The notes: generated by a model not told the origin, from the letters alone. A stretch of DNA of 64,000 bases from Macrobrachium rosenbergii (GCF_040412425.1 NC_089744.1:22632001-22696000); one strand, 5' to 3'; shown: positions 34,536-46,600, counted from the first letter of the stretch. Made by a program: numbers and translations.

Positions 34536-34915
34536 ATTACAGTCATCCAGTTTAGCTTTCCAAGTCCAAATGCTTCTCTTGTAGACAGAAATTTACCACT
34601 AATGCTCAAAGGCAAAGTTAACCCTTAGTGATCAATTGTGGTGATCCAAAATATGTCTGCTGTGCAATGTACTCCGTTCTAAGCTCAGTGAGCTTAGAGA
34701 TAATTTTATGTTTGTCATTGCTATTATTACAGTCATCCAGTTTAGCTTTCCAAGTCCAAATGCTTCTCTTGTAGACAGAAATTTACCACTAATGCTCAAA
34801 GGCAAAGTTAACCCTTAGTGATCAATTGTGGTGATCCAAAATATGTCTGCTGTGCAATGTACTCCGTTCTAAGCTCAGTGAGCTTAGAGATAATTTTATG
34901 TTTGTCATTGCTTGC
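34536..34915. repeat. Two-copy tandem duplication, 190 bp period, apparently identical copies
   Basis: AGTCATCCAGTTTAGCTTTC occurs at 34541 and again at 34731. Everything up to 'TTTATGTTTGTCATTGCT' (ending 34722 and 34912) matches by eye without a mismatch. Such identity means a very recent duplication or an assembly artefact. Confidence 0.95.
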
Positions 34916-37900
34916 TGTAAATGTTTTTGTTTTTGTCTTTTGTTTATGTTTTTACATTTCTCCCTGAGAGGTCCATTTTGCATATAAACTGTTAGTTACC
35001 AAACCAGAGTGGTGCAGTGGTTGGTAGTCCTCAGTTTTACCATAAATTTGGTTTTCATGCTAGTATGCTGGAGATTTAATCAATTTGTGTGTCAGTTATT
35101 GCATATACAAGATATATGGAAAAATAGGGAAAAATATGCATGATTTCCTCTTTTGAACTGGTTTAGTGGTAATTCACCTTGAACAGCTCCTTCTTGCAAG
35201 GGAGAGGGTTAAACTTGGTACAGTATTCCCAACTCTCGTCAGGAACCAAAATATTTATGCTTGATTTTTAAAGAAAAGTTATTGACTAATGACATCAAGA
35301 ATCGTGAGTAGGCTAAAGGAATTTGTAAGGCTTCATTTGATAACACTGGAAATTCAAAGGATGAATAATCATTTTATATTTTATGGTGCATGACTGATGA
35401 GATATTCCACTGTACCTGTGCATGGTTTCAACACATACAATTATTTGAATTATAAAATGTATGGTTGTATGGGGTCATGCGGTAATGGTGGGCTGACTAC
35501 ATGTTGAAACCGTGTGAAAAGTGTTAAATTCTTTCAGACTTGTGTATGACTAAATAATCCTCATTAATGACCATTTCTGGTCATATTTGAGGCTGTTAGC
35601 CTGCCCCCCCCCCCTCATAAATAGATAGACACCTGTGCAGAGGGGAAAAAAAACGATTTTTATTCTTTCACAATAGTGGTAAAAAATGCATAAAACACTA
35701 TAGGTCAGAAAAATAACATACATTCATGTATTTTGGGGGAGAAATTAATGTCATTAAATACCCTATTGGCAATTCTTCAAAAGGCAATTTATTTACAAAA
35801 GAAACCTAATTTATAATGTAGGTTAGTCTGACCTGGGATATCTAGAGTTCTAGGTTCTTGAAAACAATGACAATTGATTTGTGGCCTCAATAACTGTCCA
35901 AAATGCATAAAACAAGAAAAAATCTCAGAAAACCATATGGTTTATGTTTACCATATACTTAACCGTGGGTTATTTCAAAATATAAAGTACTATCAAAGTT
36001 ATTTAAGGCTATTGTAGACATCAGAGAGGGTACAGTTTCTTTATGCCAACTTAAGAACTCAGCCAAGCTTGACAATTGACATTGCAGCATTTGCCCTCAG
36101 AGTTACGTTAGGTCAGGCTAGCCTAATGTATTAATTCAACTGGGACTTGACCAAGCCATCAAATTTCTCCTATGACCTGCAACATCAATAGTTAACAGGC
36201 TAGTGCCAAACCCCAAAATGCAGCTTCACTGTGCCCCATATGGTAGGCCTGTCCTATGCGAAAACTTGAACTGCATAGAAGACAAGGCTTAATCAGATGC
36301 AATACTAAGCTTTCAGGCTACTTGCATTAATATGCCGAGGTTTAGCAAAGCTTAGCTGATTATGATAATTGTGCCAGGCTAGGTTGATTCAGGTTATTTA
36401 CCATACTAGCTCTTAGTATTCAACAATTCAACTTCACTGAGTAGCAGCAGCTGCCTTAAAAGCCTCAGAAAAAATAGTTAAACTTCTCATAGGTATTTTA
36501 GCATCCAAATACTGCCAGACAGTTGCTAGGAGCCGAGAGTATGTACTCCCAATCACAAAGAACAGAGAAATAGTATGAATAAGATGAGAGATGACTAGGA
36601 AAACATGCAAACTCTAGAACAGCTGCGACTGCGATCACGATGGATGTGGGTAGATTGACCCAGGTCACACCATGTGACCGAGGTTTAGCATTATGATTTT
36701 GTTTTTCAGAGACGATTCAATAACGGCCAGACATGTTAGGCACGGATTACTCTTGTATGAAAGTGTAGGTTCATATGTTGGGAAACATACAAATTTCTTT
36801 TAAATTTGGTAGAGTATTTGGAAACTCAAAGTAAATTATCGGCAATGAAACACTGACCATTTACTGAGGATATTTTGCATAGTTGAGTAAATTGAATCTG
36901 TTCTGCCACCACGATGACAGGTGACAGTCAGCCAGAGTACAGTCATCAAGATTGCGATTATGTTGCAAGAGTTGATAAATGATAACACAAACTTTTCGAT
37001 AAATGCATATCCACACAGTGAATTATTTATTTCCTTTATAATACAAACTGTATGCAAATTTTGATTTCATACTTTCAATAGGCTATAAATGCATACCTAC
37101 AGTATACAGTAATGGTATTCGAATGACATTAGAGCATTGAATAACCTGTGCAGTACTCATAGATGCTGAGAATATACACTTCATTTAATATTTTTGGTTG
37201 TATGGATTTGGAAAATACTTAATTTTTAATCTTATCAAAACTTGGAATTATAAAATAAAGGTTCCAGAGTAAAATTCAGCCTTGTAAACAAAGCCTAGAT
37301 TGTAATAGGTAAACAATGCCTAGATTGTTATAGGAGACAGTGAGTCAAGAAAGGAACAATAAGCAGAGGTTACGTATTCTCGCATCTGAACTTTGAAATA
37401 TTGAAATATCGTTACAATAGTTGGTAAATAAAAATGGTAAAGTATTAATAAATGATCGTAATATCAAATTTAATTTATATATGAATATCCTGATGCTGAG
37501 ACTGTGAATGAACACTTCATTGAGTTTTGAAACGTACTCTATTGTGAGTGTATTTTCATATCTGCACTTTGAAATTTGATTTCTGTAGGTGTTAATAGTA
37601 AATTGTCAATACTCAGTTGCCCATACCATAAAGCATTAGTTTGTGCCCCGCATAATACCACAAAAAATACTTTATACCAGCGTCTCGATGAAGAAACGAT
37701 GAATGCTTTGTTGAGCTCCAAAACTTGAACAATGAATGTATTTTCTTGTATGGACTTCAAAATTTTTTTATTTCATTGATAAATAATAACTAACATTTGA
37801 TAAATGTTTATCTACACTTTAAATGGTTAATTCCAATTGAAACATCAAACATGACACCATACATTTGGGTCATTGTATCCGATAAATGGTTAATTTCACT

Positions 37901-38284
37901 TGAAACATCAAACTTGACACCATACGTTTGGGTCAGTGTTTGCGAGCCTAGCTTGGTTTGGGAGGCAAGGGCAGAGCAGATTCTGCTACTACTGAACTTT
38001 CAAACCAGACCAAATCAGTGACAACGACATCCAGGGCTAGTGTAGTGTAATAATGGAGGTGAAGTACCGTTCTTTGTTGGTTGCTGTTTGATAAATACAC
38101 AGTATATTGTTAGTAAAGTTCGTAGCTGGTGTACAAGGGCCTAAATAGCCTTGTAATTACAACAGTGGCTTGGAAATACTGTACATAAAACAGAGGTTAG
38201 CATGGGGCCCCTAAGCTGGGTTTAGCCTGTGAGAGCAGTGTGGCTAAATGGATTGAAGCCCATAACATTGAAATAGGCACTACA

Positions 38285-38636
38285 GTATACCATCACCTAT
38301 TTGCAGTTCCAGATTTGCGGCTTCTCCTATTGGCAGATTTTTCTGTGTAACCTATATACACATTATTCGCAGAAAATTTGCTTATTCGCGGTATTTTTCA
38401 TAGAGAAATATTCACTACTGTATTTTCATATTTTCGTGACTAAATGCATTTTTTTTTTTCCCGAAAAAACTACTATAATACTCGGTTATAAGCATTTTTA
38501 GAGCGTATTTTTTGGTGTTGGGACTAGCAAAATAGGCAGTTATAAGTATCTTTAGAGGGGTGTCAAGCGTTCGCGGATTTTAGCTATGGGGGGGTTGTGG
38601 TACGCATCCCCCGCGAATACCGTGGGTTGACTGTAC
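38285..38636. mobile_element. MITE, 'CAGTCAACCCNCG' family, worn copy
   Basis: The right end reads GAATACCGTGGGTTGACTGTA. The left part ('CACCTATTTGCAGTTCCAGATTTGCGG') matches the inner left region of the copies at 60500 and 61432, but its extreme terminus is eroded. 'TGTGGTACGCATCCCCCGCG' near the right end is shared with 61108-61130. No coding sequence. Confidence 0.75.
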
Positions 38637-38923
38637 TACATACACATATGGTATTAAATGTATTATTTTAGTTAGGATTTAAGTTTAAGTTAAGAGTGAT
38701 AGGTCAAAGAGTCTTAGCCGAGTCAAGTGTGAGCCAGAGAAGTTTGAGGAAAAGAGGGTGAAATGGAGTAATTTTTTGAGCTTAGTCACCAATTTACTTA
38801 TGAAATGGATCCATTTTGTATTTAGTCATATGGTATAGCTGAACTAAAATAAGACCAACATAGCCAAGGCTAGTTTATTTTGAATGCGCATGGAAGACAA
38901 AACTTCTAAGGAAAGTGTAGTAA

Positions 38924-39110
38924 CTATAAAGAAAATGCACTTAGTTTAATAATTTCTTTCTCCAGCCTGTTGAGAACAAATGTACTGAATATATTCTTTA
39001 TAACTGACATAAGTGCAATGCTTCTATATTTGCCACGTTGAGTCAGGCTGGAGTTGCGTAGATCAGGTCTTTGTATTAAGACATTGTGCAGCCATGTTTG
39101 GAGTTTAAAA
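38924..39110 (-). mobile_element. LINE reverse-transcriptase scrap
   Basis: The minus strand reads 'SLTQRGKYRSIALMSVIKNI' then 'FSTFVLNRLEKEI', which follows the conserved RT start 'NYRPI.L.SV..KIFE..V..RL'. Only about 60 codons survive, ending in 'IIKLSAFSL'. It is immediately followed by the SINE-like copy. Confidence 0.55.
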
Positions 39111-39139
39111 ATCTCATTTTGATGGGTTGGGCTATAGGT

Positions 39140-39465
39140 CCAGCATCCCATGGGGGGTTAGTGCCATCAGTGCACTTCATGTGGTGCACTGTAGGCATTA
39201 CTTGAGGGTCTTTGCAGCGTCCCTTCGGCCCCTAGCTGCAACTTCTTTCATTCCTTTTACTGTAGCTCAATTCATATTCACTTTCTTTTATCTGACTTTC
39301 CACCCTCTTTAATACTTGTTTCATAATAGAACTGCAAGGTTTTACTCCCGTTACACCTTTAAAACCTTCTTACTGCCAGTTTCCCTTTCAGTGTTAAATG
39401 ACCTCATAGGTCCCAGCGTTTGGTCTTTGGCCTCAAGTCTATGTTCTATTCTATTCAATTCTGGC
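39140..39465 (+). repeat. SINE-like decapod repeat, copy 5 (most complete 5' end)
   Basis: Starts around 'GGTCCAGCATCCCATGGGG' and 'TAGTGCCATCAGTGCACTTC', then 'GCACTGTAGGCATTACTTGA', 'GCAGCGTCCCTTCGGCCCCT', 'TGACCTCATAGGTCCCAGCG', 'TCTATGTTCTATTCTATTC'. The (ATTCT)n tail is clearest here. This copy best defines the family's 5' end in the window. Confidence 0.85.
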
Positions 39466-39527
39466 GCCTCATTATTTGGAGTACGGGTGTTGAGTGAACT
39501 GTTTGGGAGAGTAGAATTTTTCTCATT

Positions 39528-39847
39528 ACAGGCACTACCCTACTTATGTACAAGTTACGTTCTGAACGGCCGTTCGTATCATGAATTGTTCATAAGCTGA
39601 TTGCTGTACTCTTTATGCCTATTTAAGTACAGTATGATGTAAAGTCAATACAGTACTGTATGTTTTTTCATCCTAAAACGCAATACAGTATACTGTACAT
39701 GTACATACAGAATAGGCACGTAGAACAAAATTTGAAGTTACGGGAGCAAAGGGTAGCACACTGAACACAATTTTAATTTCCAATCACGTTTGTTCGTATC
39801 TGTGAGCATTTGTAAGTTGAATGTTCGTAAGTAGGGTGGTGTCTGTA
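39528..39847. mobile_element. MITE, 'ACACCACCCTACTTAC' family, copy 1
   Basis: The left end ACAGGCACTACCCTACTTAT and the right end (reverse complement TACAGACACCACCCTACTTA) form terminal inverted repeats. Internal 'TACTCTTTATGCC' and 'CAATACAGTACTGTATG' are shared with copy 2 at 41503. It lies 110 bp upstream of CRTC exon 2. Non-coding, ~320 bp. Confidence 0.82.
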
Positions 39848-39956
39848 TTCTATTCTGTTCTGTTCTGTTCTGGCACTTCATCATTTGAGTTACGGTTGTA
39901 GAGAGTAGAAATTTTCTCATTACTTTCTTACGTTAATTACGTGCTTGTTTTTGCAG

Positions 39957-40106
39957 CCGAAGGCAACACCCCAGCCAAAGCAACATCTACAAATCCAGCA
40001 ACAGCATCACCATCTTCAACAACACCCTTCTCACCAACATCAGCAGCAGCATGCCCCGAGACCTCCGCAAGGGGGCTCCCTGCCGGACTTCTCCATCAAC
40101 TTGCCG
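39957..40106 (+). CDS. CRTC: CRTC exon 2: Gln/His-rich segment with GGSLPD motif
   Basis: Acceptor TTGTTTTTGCAG (ending 39956) and donor CCG|GTACGT (40107) bound 50 codons in phase 0, in register with exon 1. The peptide starts PKATPQPKQHLQIQQQHHHL, continues through a Gln/His tract, and ends PQGGSLPDFSINLP. CRTC proteins have, just after the N-terminal helix, a Gln-containing stretch followed by 'GGSLPNVNQ'; here GGSLPDF fills that role, and 'KQHLQIQ' matches the conserved 'K.QYLQL'-like stretch. Two other frames are open but have no support. The exon assignment rests on phase, splice quality and the GGSLP match. Confidence 0.82.
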
Positions 40107-40307
40107 GTACGTGGGCCCAGTCTCAACTTCAAAAGTCGCGAGGGAATACAGAATACTGTTACGTTACATACGTACCGTACGAGCATGTGCAAATGTAGTA
40201 ACAGCATTTTATAAGCATCTTAATATTATTAAGTTTGTCAAGGTTGCTTTAGATGTGATAAAGCTTATGATTGATTCAACTTTATGCTTTATTGACATTT
40301 TTTTATT

Positions 40308-40313
<6 letters not shown>

Positions 40314-40384
<71 letters not shown>
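40314..40384. repeat. (CT)n microsatellite
   Basis: About 35 uninterrupted CT units, 208 bp after CRTC exon 2. Confidence 0.97.
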
Positions 40385-40386
<2 letters not shown>

Positions 40387-41268
40387 AACCCCAGCACTTG
40401 GCTTTGGCTTTACAGTATAGCCATAATTTCATATTTCAGTTCAGTTCTCACTCAAAAAGATATGTGCAGTCATTTTTCCACAACTCCGTACTTTTTATTC
40501 CTTTACATTTCACATATTGTCCAGGCAGGAGAAAATTGTACAGTACTGATTTATGTCGCCAAGGGTTTCAAAGGTACTGGCTACATCCATTATTCCAGTG
40601 CTCTTCAAGGTTGATTGAAAGTCAGAACTTTAAACTATTTTATATAAGTACTTTGAAGTAGACTCTTTAACCACCGAAGTGTCTTTCACAAAAGTACATA
40701 GACCACAAGATCAAGTGGAAGCACCTTGCTGATGCTGGTGAAACTCATTGCACTCAGCAGAGGGCACATTGAAATAACGATTATAAAAGGCTGAGCAACA
40801 TATGAAATAAATTTGTATTGCTTTTTTAATATTCTGACATTTCACGAAATATAGTTATTCAAAATCATAAGGAACCTGTATGTTGACTTTCATTTTACAT
40901 TACGTTAAATTTAAATAAGAAAACTACAGTGTTTTGAAATTAATAATTAAATCTGCCTGTACACGTTTCATGTTATTTCTTAGAAACTGATTCAGGCAGC
41001 TGTTGTAAGATAATGAAAATGAAATACCAGCACTTCTTAAGTTACAATATGAGTAGGGTATACACACTGCAGTAGTGTGTTCTGTGTAACATGATAACAT
41101 TATTTGACCCTGCTTAATTAAATCTGAATATAAGAAGGCAGTGTATGCCATTGCCGCAGAGAAGTCTAGTGTTTTGTAAATGATTAATTGGGCCTGTGTG
41201 TTAGATTCTTCCCCAGCCACTGTGAATTTATCCTGTCTCTTTTAATAATGGAAATAAACATTATACAG

Positions 41269-41270
<2 letters not shown>

Positions 41271-41337
<67 letters not shown>
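41271..41337. repeat. (CT)n microsatellite
   Basis: About 33 uninterrupted CT units. The Ser-Leu open frame across it is an artefact. Confidence 0.97.
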
Positions 41338-41341
<4 letters not shown>

Positions 41342-41502
41342 TGAGAAAGGTTTTAATTGTCGAGCATGAGCAATTCTTTCTTTAACTTTCTTACCTCAGG
41401 GTGGCCAAAGTAGTTAAAGTTTTGGTAAGAACCATTTGCCAGTATTTCACGACCTTTCAGAAAAATAATGAACTTTATATTAATGCTAATGGTAAATTCG
41501 AA

Positions 41503-41825
41503 CTACACCACCCTACTTACAAATGAGTTATGCTCCTGGCGGCCGTCTATATGTTGAATTTTTTGTAGGTTGGTTACTGTACTCTTTATGCCTCTTTAAT
41601 TACAGTGTGATATAAAGTTCAATACAGTACTGTATGTTTTTACATCATAAAAAACAATTCATTGTACATACAGTACTGTATTTTATAGAATAGGACGCAG
41701 AACAAAATTTGAACTTGCAGTTGGGAAAGGGAGCGCTCAGAGCACAATTTTAATTTGCAGTCCCATCCGTTTGTATCTCTTGAACGTTTGTAAGTTGAAT
41801 GTTTGTAAGTAGGGTGGTGTCTGTA
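41503..41825. mobile_element. MITE, 'ACACCACCCTACTTAC' family, copy 2
   Basis: The left end TACACCACCCTACTTACAAA and the right end GTTTGTAAGTAGGGTGGTGT are inverted repeats. The interior shares 'GTACTCTTTATGCCTCTTTA' and 'CAATACAGTACTGTATG' with copy 1 in the same orientation. About 320 bp, non-coding. Confidence 0.87.
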
Positions 41826-42082
41826 CTTGTTCTTCACTCGTTGCCATAAGCGCAGTGGCGTACCTTCGTTGACCAGTTGCTGAAGTAGAGACGGGTTCCT
41901 TTCGTCTGCATGTCCTCTTTTTGGCCACCTTCAGTTAGGACGGTCTCCGTTTGCTTGTAAAGCTCCTTAGCTGATGAATAGCTTAGTGGTTTTAAAGCAG
42001 TATTTAAGGTTGGTTCATGCCTATGTAAAAAGGAGAAGTGTGTATTTTTAATGTAGATTCATAAGTTTTAAGTGTAGCTTTT

Positions 42083-42204
42083 ATCCCTTCATTATTATTA
42101 TTATTATTATTATATTATTATTATTATTATTATATTATTATCATTATTATTATCATTACCATCATCATCATCATTCTTATTGAGTATGATTATTATTATT
42201 ACAG

Positions 42205-42244
<40 letters not shown>
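42083..42244. repeat. (ATT)n / (ATC)n trinucleotide repeat cluster
   Basis: Two long (TTA)n runs separated by a mixed (ATC)n/(ATT)n patch and a short unique stretch (42180-42205). They end 110 bp before the proposed micro-exon. Confidence 0.93.
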
Positions 42245-42355
42245 TAAAAAGCATCCTAAAATCCTCCCTTTGGTTTAAGTGTCTGTGAACTACTTCCCTT
42301 CATAACTGTACAGGTTTGAGAGCTTTTCATTACAAAATTACTCCTTGCTTTACAG

Positions 42356-42397
42356 CAGGGTAGGGGGCCATCATACTACCACCAAGGTTCACTTCAG
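42356..42397 (+). CDS. CRTC: CRTC exon 3: proposed 42 bp micro-exon
   Basis: Acceptor CTCCTTGCTTTACAG (ending 42355) and a consensus donor CAG|GTAAAG (42398) enclose exactly 14 codons in phase 0: QGRGPSYYHQGSLQ. This keeps the frame between exon 2 and exon 4 and resembles the 'GPSRGQYYGGSLP' stretch of vertebrate CRTCs. A second AG three bases downstream (CAGCAG, NAGNAG type) could drop the first Gln. The exon is very short, so chance is a concern, but splice-site strength, phase and peptide similarity all agree. It may be used only in some transcripts. Confidence 0.6.
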
Positions 42398-43799
42398 GTA
42401 AAGTTATTCTTAATTTTGTAGACCTTCATGGAAAATGATAACATCTGTAGGTTACTCACCTAAGTCTGCCATGCTAATCTGGAAACTAGTTTGTCTGTCA
42501 TAGATGGAGTGCCTGGGTTTTGTGTTTTGTCACTTGTGAGATGTAAATATTTTACTTTGAGTAGTATTTATAATATTAAAGAAATTAGGGTTCTTTGGTG
42601 ATAAGGCTCTAGCAAAAATCCTTGTAGGGAACTTCCTACAAGCCTGCCTTACACAGCGTGCTGTGTGCGACACTGAAAGTTCTTTGCAGCATCGTGTAAA
42701 ATTCTCGAACTCTGGCTTGCTCTGTTTATCTACTCTTAAACAAAGTTTATGTCTAGAATTGTCTGAGCTGTTTGATTAAGTATTTCATAATAATTAACAT
42801 TCTAATTGTAAATTTTTTTCATTAGTTTAAAGTAAGTTTTTAGTTTAAAGGTCATTTCAGGAAATTATCCCGTTATTGTTTTTCTAGATCTGATTATTGA
42901 GACATCGTTCAGGTGCTTATATCAAATAATGGTTTCACTTATAAAAGAAGCATCAGCGTCATCTCTTAGGGCACTAGAATTCGAAACACTGAACAGTTAT
43001 TTCGCTTTGACGTTAGTTAAAAGTTTAGATGCAGATAAAAATGGCCTCTGATAAAAGTGCCGGTAAAAGTGGCCTCCACCCTTGGCATACTCGTGAGTTC
43101 CTTAGTATATGTGACAGACTGTACCTCTTAGTGCACTACTACAATGTCATTAACCACCATATCTCTGCCTCCCACTCTTTTTTCAGTGTTGTATGCTGGA
43201 TTTTGGACAGGGTTGGATCCCCACTGCTGACTTTTGTCTTTCTGTATATGTGCAAATACAGTATATATACATACAAACAGCATCACATATAATAATACAC
43301 ATACTGTACTATATAAACATACAGTACTTAGATATAGAATATTTTCTTTTGGGCTGGCAGTAAATACCTGTTGCAGATATCGTAAGAGCTTTTATCTTAT
43401 GTCTTGTTAACTTATGTCTTGTTAACTTACGTAATTGAATATTAACCTTAGGTGGTTGGTGAGCAGCATGGGTTTTGGCCAATTAAATTTCAGTGATAAG
43501 AGCTGCAGATGTTCACTGCCAGCAAGATTAACAACCATATTTTTACAATCAAAACAAGTTTTCCAAACTAACCCATTAATCATAATTAGCTTTATGTCCA
43601 TCCAAATAGCTCTACAGTTGTGCCAACTTGATAAAACCGAAAAGACAAATTCTTACTGTGCAAGTCTAGACTACCTGTCAGCATCCTCCAAAGCATCATT
43701 CTTCCATGCTAGCCCCCAGACACAGAAGTGCATGGATGGGAGGAAAGCTCCATGTGTTATGGTTGATGGGTTAGTATGCAAAATGTTTCGACTTGGGAA

Positions 43800-46600
43800 A
43801 ATATAATTTGCTTATTACAAACCCATCATAGATAACCTGATGCACAGTTTGGGTGGGATTATGAAGATAAATGATAGGAAAACAAAGTAGGAAAGATGAG
43901 ACAGTAAGACCAGGAGGCTGACTTCCTCCTAGGTCTGAGTGGATCCCAGATGTCTTAAAACAAAATTTGTGCGTTCTTAGGAAACTAGGAATTCCCAGTA
44001 AAGTAACCAGACTCAAAATAGTGACTTGTAACTTCAAGGACATTTTATTCATCAGCCACATTAGACTTAAAAGACAGGTACTTCTGGAAAATGTGTTTCT
44101 GATATGTACCTAAAACATGATTAATGAATACCTTGAAGAGGTTTAATATGAATGACCCAGATCCTCCCCAAGAGATAAAACATGTCTGGCAATGACAATT
44201 GGTTCCAGTGATTGCTCATCAGAGAACTTAACCTACTGTCACATTGGTAAAATCTTGAGAGGTATACTCACAGTACCTACCTGAAGAAAGCCAGATAGCT
44301 TCAGAATTAATTTGTAAGGCTGTGATGACAAAAGCACACAGTCTTTGTGATATTATACTAGCCTAGGAGATTACCTTTGAGGCCTGTAAACTGTTATGAC
44401 AAGTGTGATGAAAAAGATGAGAGGGAAATGGATGGAAAGCATTTTTCCAGTGAAGATAGGACCTGATGGGTAAGACAGGACAAAAGAGGTTGTCGTCATT
44501 GTAGAAAGGTAGGAAAGCAGAAATAGTATAGTCGCCACAATGGTGTCTTTTTTTTTTTCCGGAAGATTGGATATTAGCAAGAAAATCTCTGGCCAAGGAG
44601 AAATCATTGGAACACAGTTACTGGAATGGAATATTCTCCCAGCCAAGGCATTAGAGCTCACTGACACTTTTAGAAGAAGCAGGGGTCAACAAAAGTTCAA
44701 GTTGAATAGGGAGGCATTAGACAATGGCTTATAAGGAGGTGCTGTGAGGCTGTGCAAAACTTAAGTTAGATAAGTACCCTGAGGTTTCACTGAATATTTA
44801 GGGGTCAGCTGGCCAAAATAAGAAAACAGGTGGAAGATGATCTGCTTTTTCCACTGTTCTGCATCAACTAGAGAAGTATACGGTTTGTCACACAAAGCAG
44901 TGAATCCCTCCACATATAAGGTAAATGTAAGTGGTAGAGGATCTGCAAAGGGTGGTGGTAGCTGCTGCTGCATCCTTCAGAGAATTTCTCTCAGCATCTG
45001 TGCTGGATATGAAGGTGGAACAACTCTGTATGGGAGTGAAAAGAGTGAAAATAAAGTGCTAGGGTTCCTCTAATTGGGAAGGGTTCTAGGAGTGTCCATG
45101 ATTAGGCCCAGGTCAAGAAACAGCTACTGTGGTGGCCAAAAGGGATAGCTGAGGGTCATTCAGGAGTTTGTCAAAGCCCAGACATCAGCAGCATTTGAAG
45201 TATTAAGCAAAATGTTGGAAGTGCCTAAATCTTGAGATCGTCCTAGTCTTGCAGCATGGCATCCACTGCGTAGGCTGCTGGAGGAATAGAATGGTGATAG
45301 TCTGGTGCAGTGATATAGCAAATAGATTCAGCAGGCTCATCCCCTACACATGCCAATTGGGTCTGTGGATGTTCAAGTGGAGGGGCCACTCCAAAGGGAA
45401 GATGTGACTGTACTGAGTGCAGTTGCCAATGCTTTGCAAACTCCTAGGATGAACAGCAATACTATGTAAATGTCATGCTTTTCTTCCCAAGCAAAACTCA
45501 CCCTCTACCAGCACAAGAGGTACTTTGGCTATGTTCCCACTTGGTTCTGCAGATATGCGAGGCAGCGGTAGTTTTTGTTTGATGTGACCTTTACACAGCA
45601 ACCAGACAAAGAAGTCACAAATATGCTTAGAGCCCAAGGAAGATGGATTGCACTCCAAAAAGTTGATGGTATTTCACTGCTCTTTGGACAACCTCATACC
45701 TTTAGCTTGAAAATTTGATAAGCAGGTTCTCCAGCTTTCGATCGAGGTGTCCATAAATATCAACAGATTGTGGTTGTGTGGAACTAGAGGAACACCTTTC
45801 GATTGGAGCCTTATAGTATCTTATCTGGTGGGAAATGTATAGTACCTTGGCATGATTGTCAACAAAATGCCAGATGAAGTTGGAGGGAATGGATATGGAA
45901 TTGTCTATGAGGAACCAGAAGACCATTGAGCACCTGCCATTATTTGGCTGTGGGCTTGGATGTTGCAGGAAGCCTTGGGTGGTGCTCTGGAGGCATTGGA
46001 TCCTGTTTCCTGATGACTAGATCATCTCTTGGATGTTGTTGGTTCTCATTTTGGGATGTCACTTGAAGTTTGACCTGTAGGCCCAAATACTGACATAAAC
46101 CCAAGAGGATGTCCAGATGTCACTTCGGTGCCTCCTGGGAAGATGCCAAGATTAGCTAATTATCTAGGTAGGCTAAAAGCAAAGACCTAGAAAGTTTATC
46201 TAAGCAATCACAGGAACCAAAGTCCTGAAGAGCTTGGCAAAGAGCCTGGAACTGAAACACCCATCCCTGCCACGTGAATCAAAGAAACTTACTGGAAGAA
46301 AGGTGGATGGCCTTGGAAAAGTAAGCATCCATCAAATCTAGGAAGGTGAGGCAGTGACCCCTTCACTGATCTTCTCTCAGACTCCATATTTTTATCCAAA
46401 AGGCAGCCAGAGAAACTCATTAAGGTGGCTGAGGTCTTTAACTGATCTCCAACCACCAGAAGCTTTTGGAATGAGGAAAAAACTATCAAACACATCTTTG
46501 TGAAGAATAAACAGGGATTGAAATGATGAGTGGATGAATGAATTGCATAAAAAATGCAAAATATAACAAAGCTGGGGAGAGCAACGTTGAGTACATCTCA
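43800..46600 (-). mobile_element. Heavily decayed DIRS-like retrotransposon
   Basis: Minus-strand pieces, in order: RT start 'FFLIPKASGGWRSVKDLSHL' then 'NEFLWLPF' (46480-46390); 'LKDAYF'-like and 'LLLAYLDN' with 'LILASSQEA' (46300-46130); an RNase H-like 'FIWHFVDNHAKVLYISHQIR' (45870-45800); and 'ICDFFVWLLCKGHIKQKLPL' (45640-45550), matching the 'VDLFAT..N.KLP.YVSP' segment that follows RNase H in DIRS-type elements. Further on, 'IIFHLFSYFG' (44850) may be the start of the tyrosine recombinase. Stops and frameshifts are frequent. The Gypsy group shares some of these RT motifs, so DIRS is preferred but not certain. Confidence 0.55.

Larger units (their letters stand above)
33282..39956 (+). 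other. CRTC intron 1
   Basis: 6.7 kb between two phase-0 splice sites. Contents: a perfect-looking 190 bp tandem duplication (34536-34915), a MITE (about 38285-38636), a LINE RT scrap (38924-39110), a SINE-like copy (39140-39465) and a second MITE (39528-39847). From 34916 to 38280 I see no gene or clear repeat. Large introns interrupted by repeats are normal for this kind of genome. Confidence 0.8.
40107..42355 (+). other. CRTC intron 2
   Basis: Holds two long (CT)n tracts (40314-40384 and 41271-41337), a 3' fragment of the SINE-like repeat directly after the first tract (40385-40445, 'AGAACCCCAGCACTTGGCTT'), a MITE (41503-41825) and an ATT/TTA-repeat cluster (42083-42244). Confidence 0.7.

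Noticed and set aside
43435..43806. 123-residue plus-strand frame
   Set aside because: No domain, no splice signals of note and no similarity to CRTC. Likely a chance ORF in the intron.
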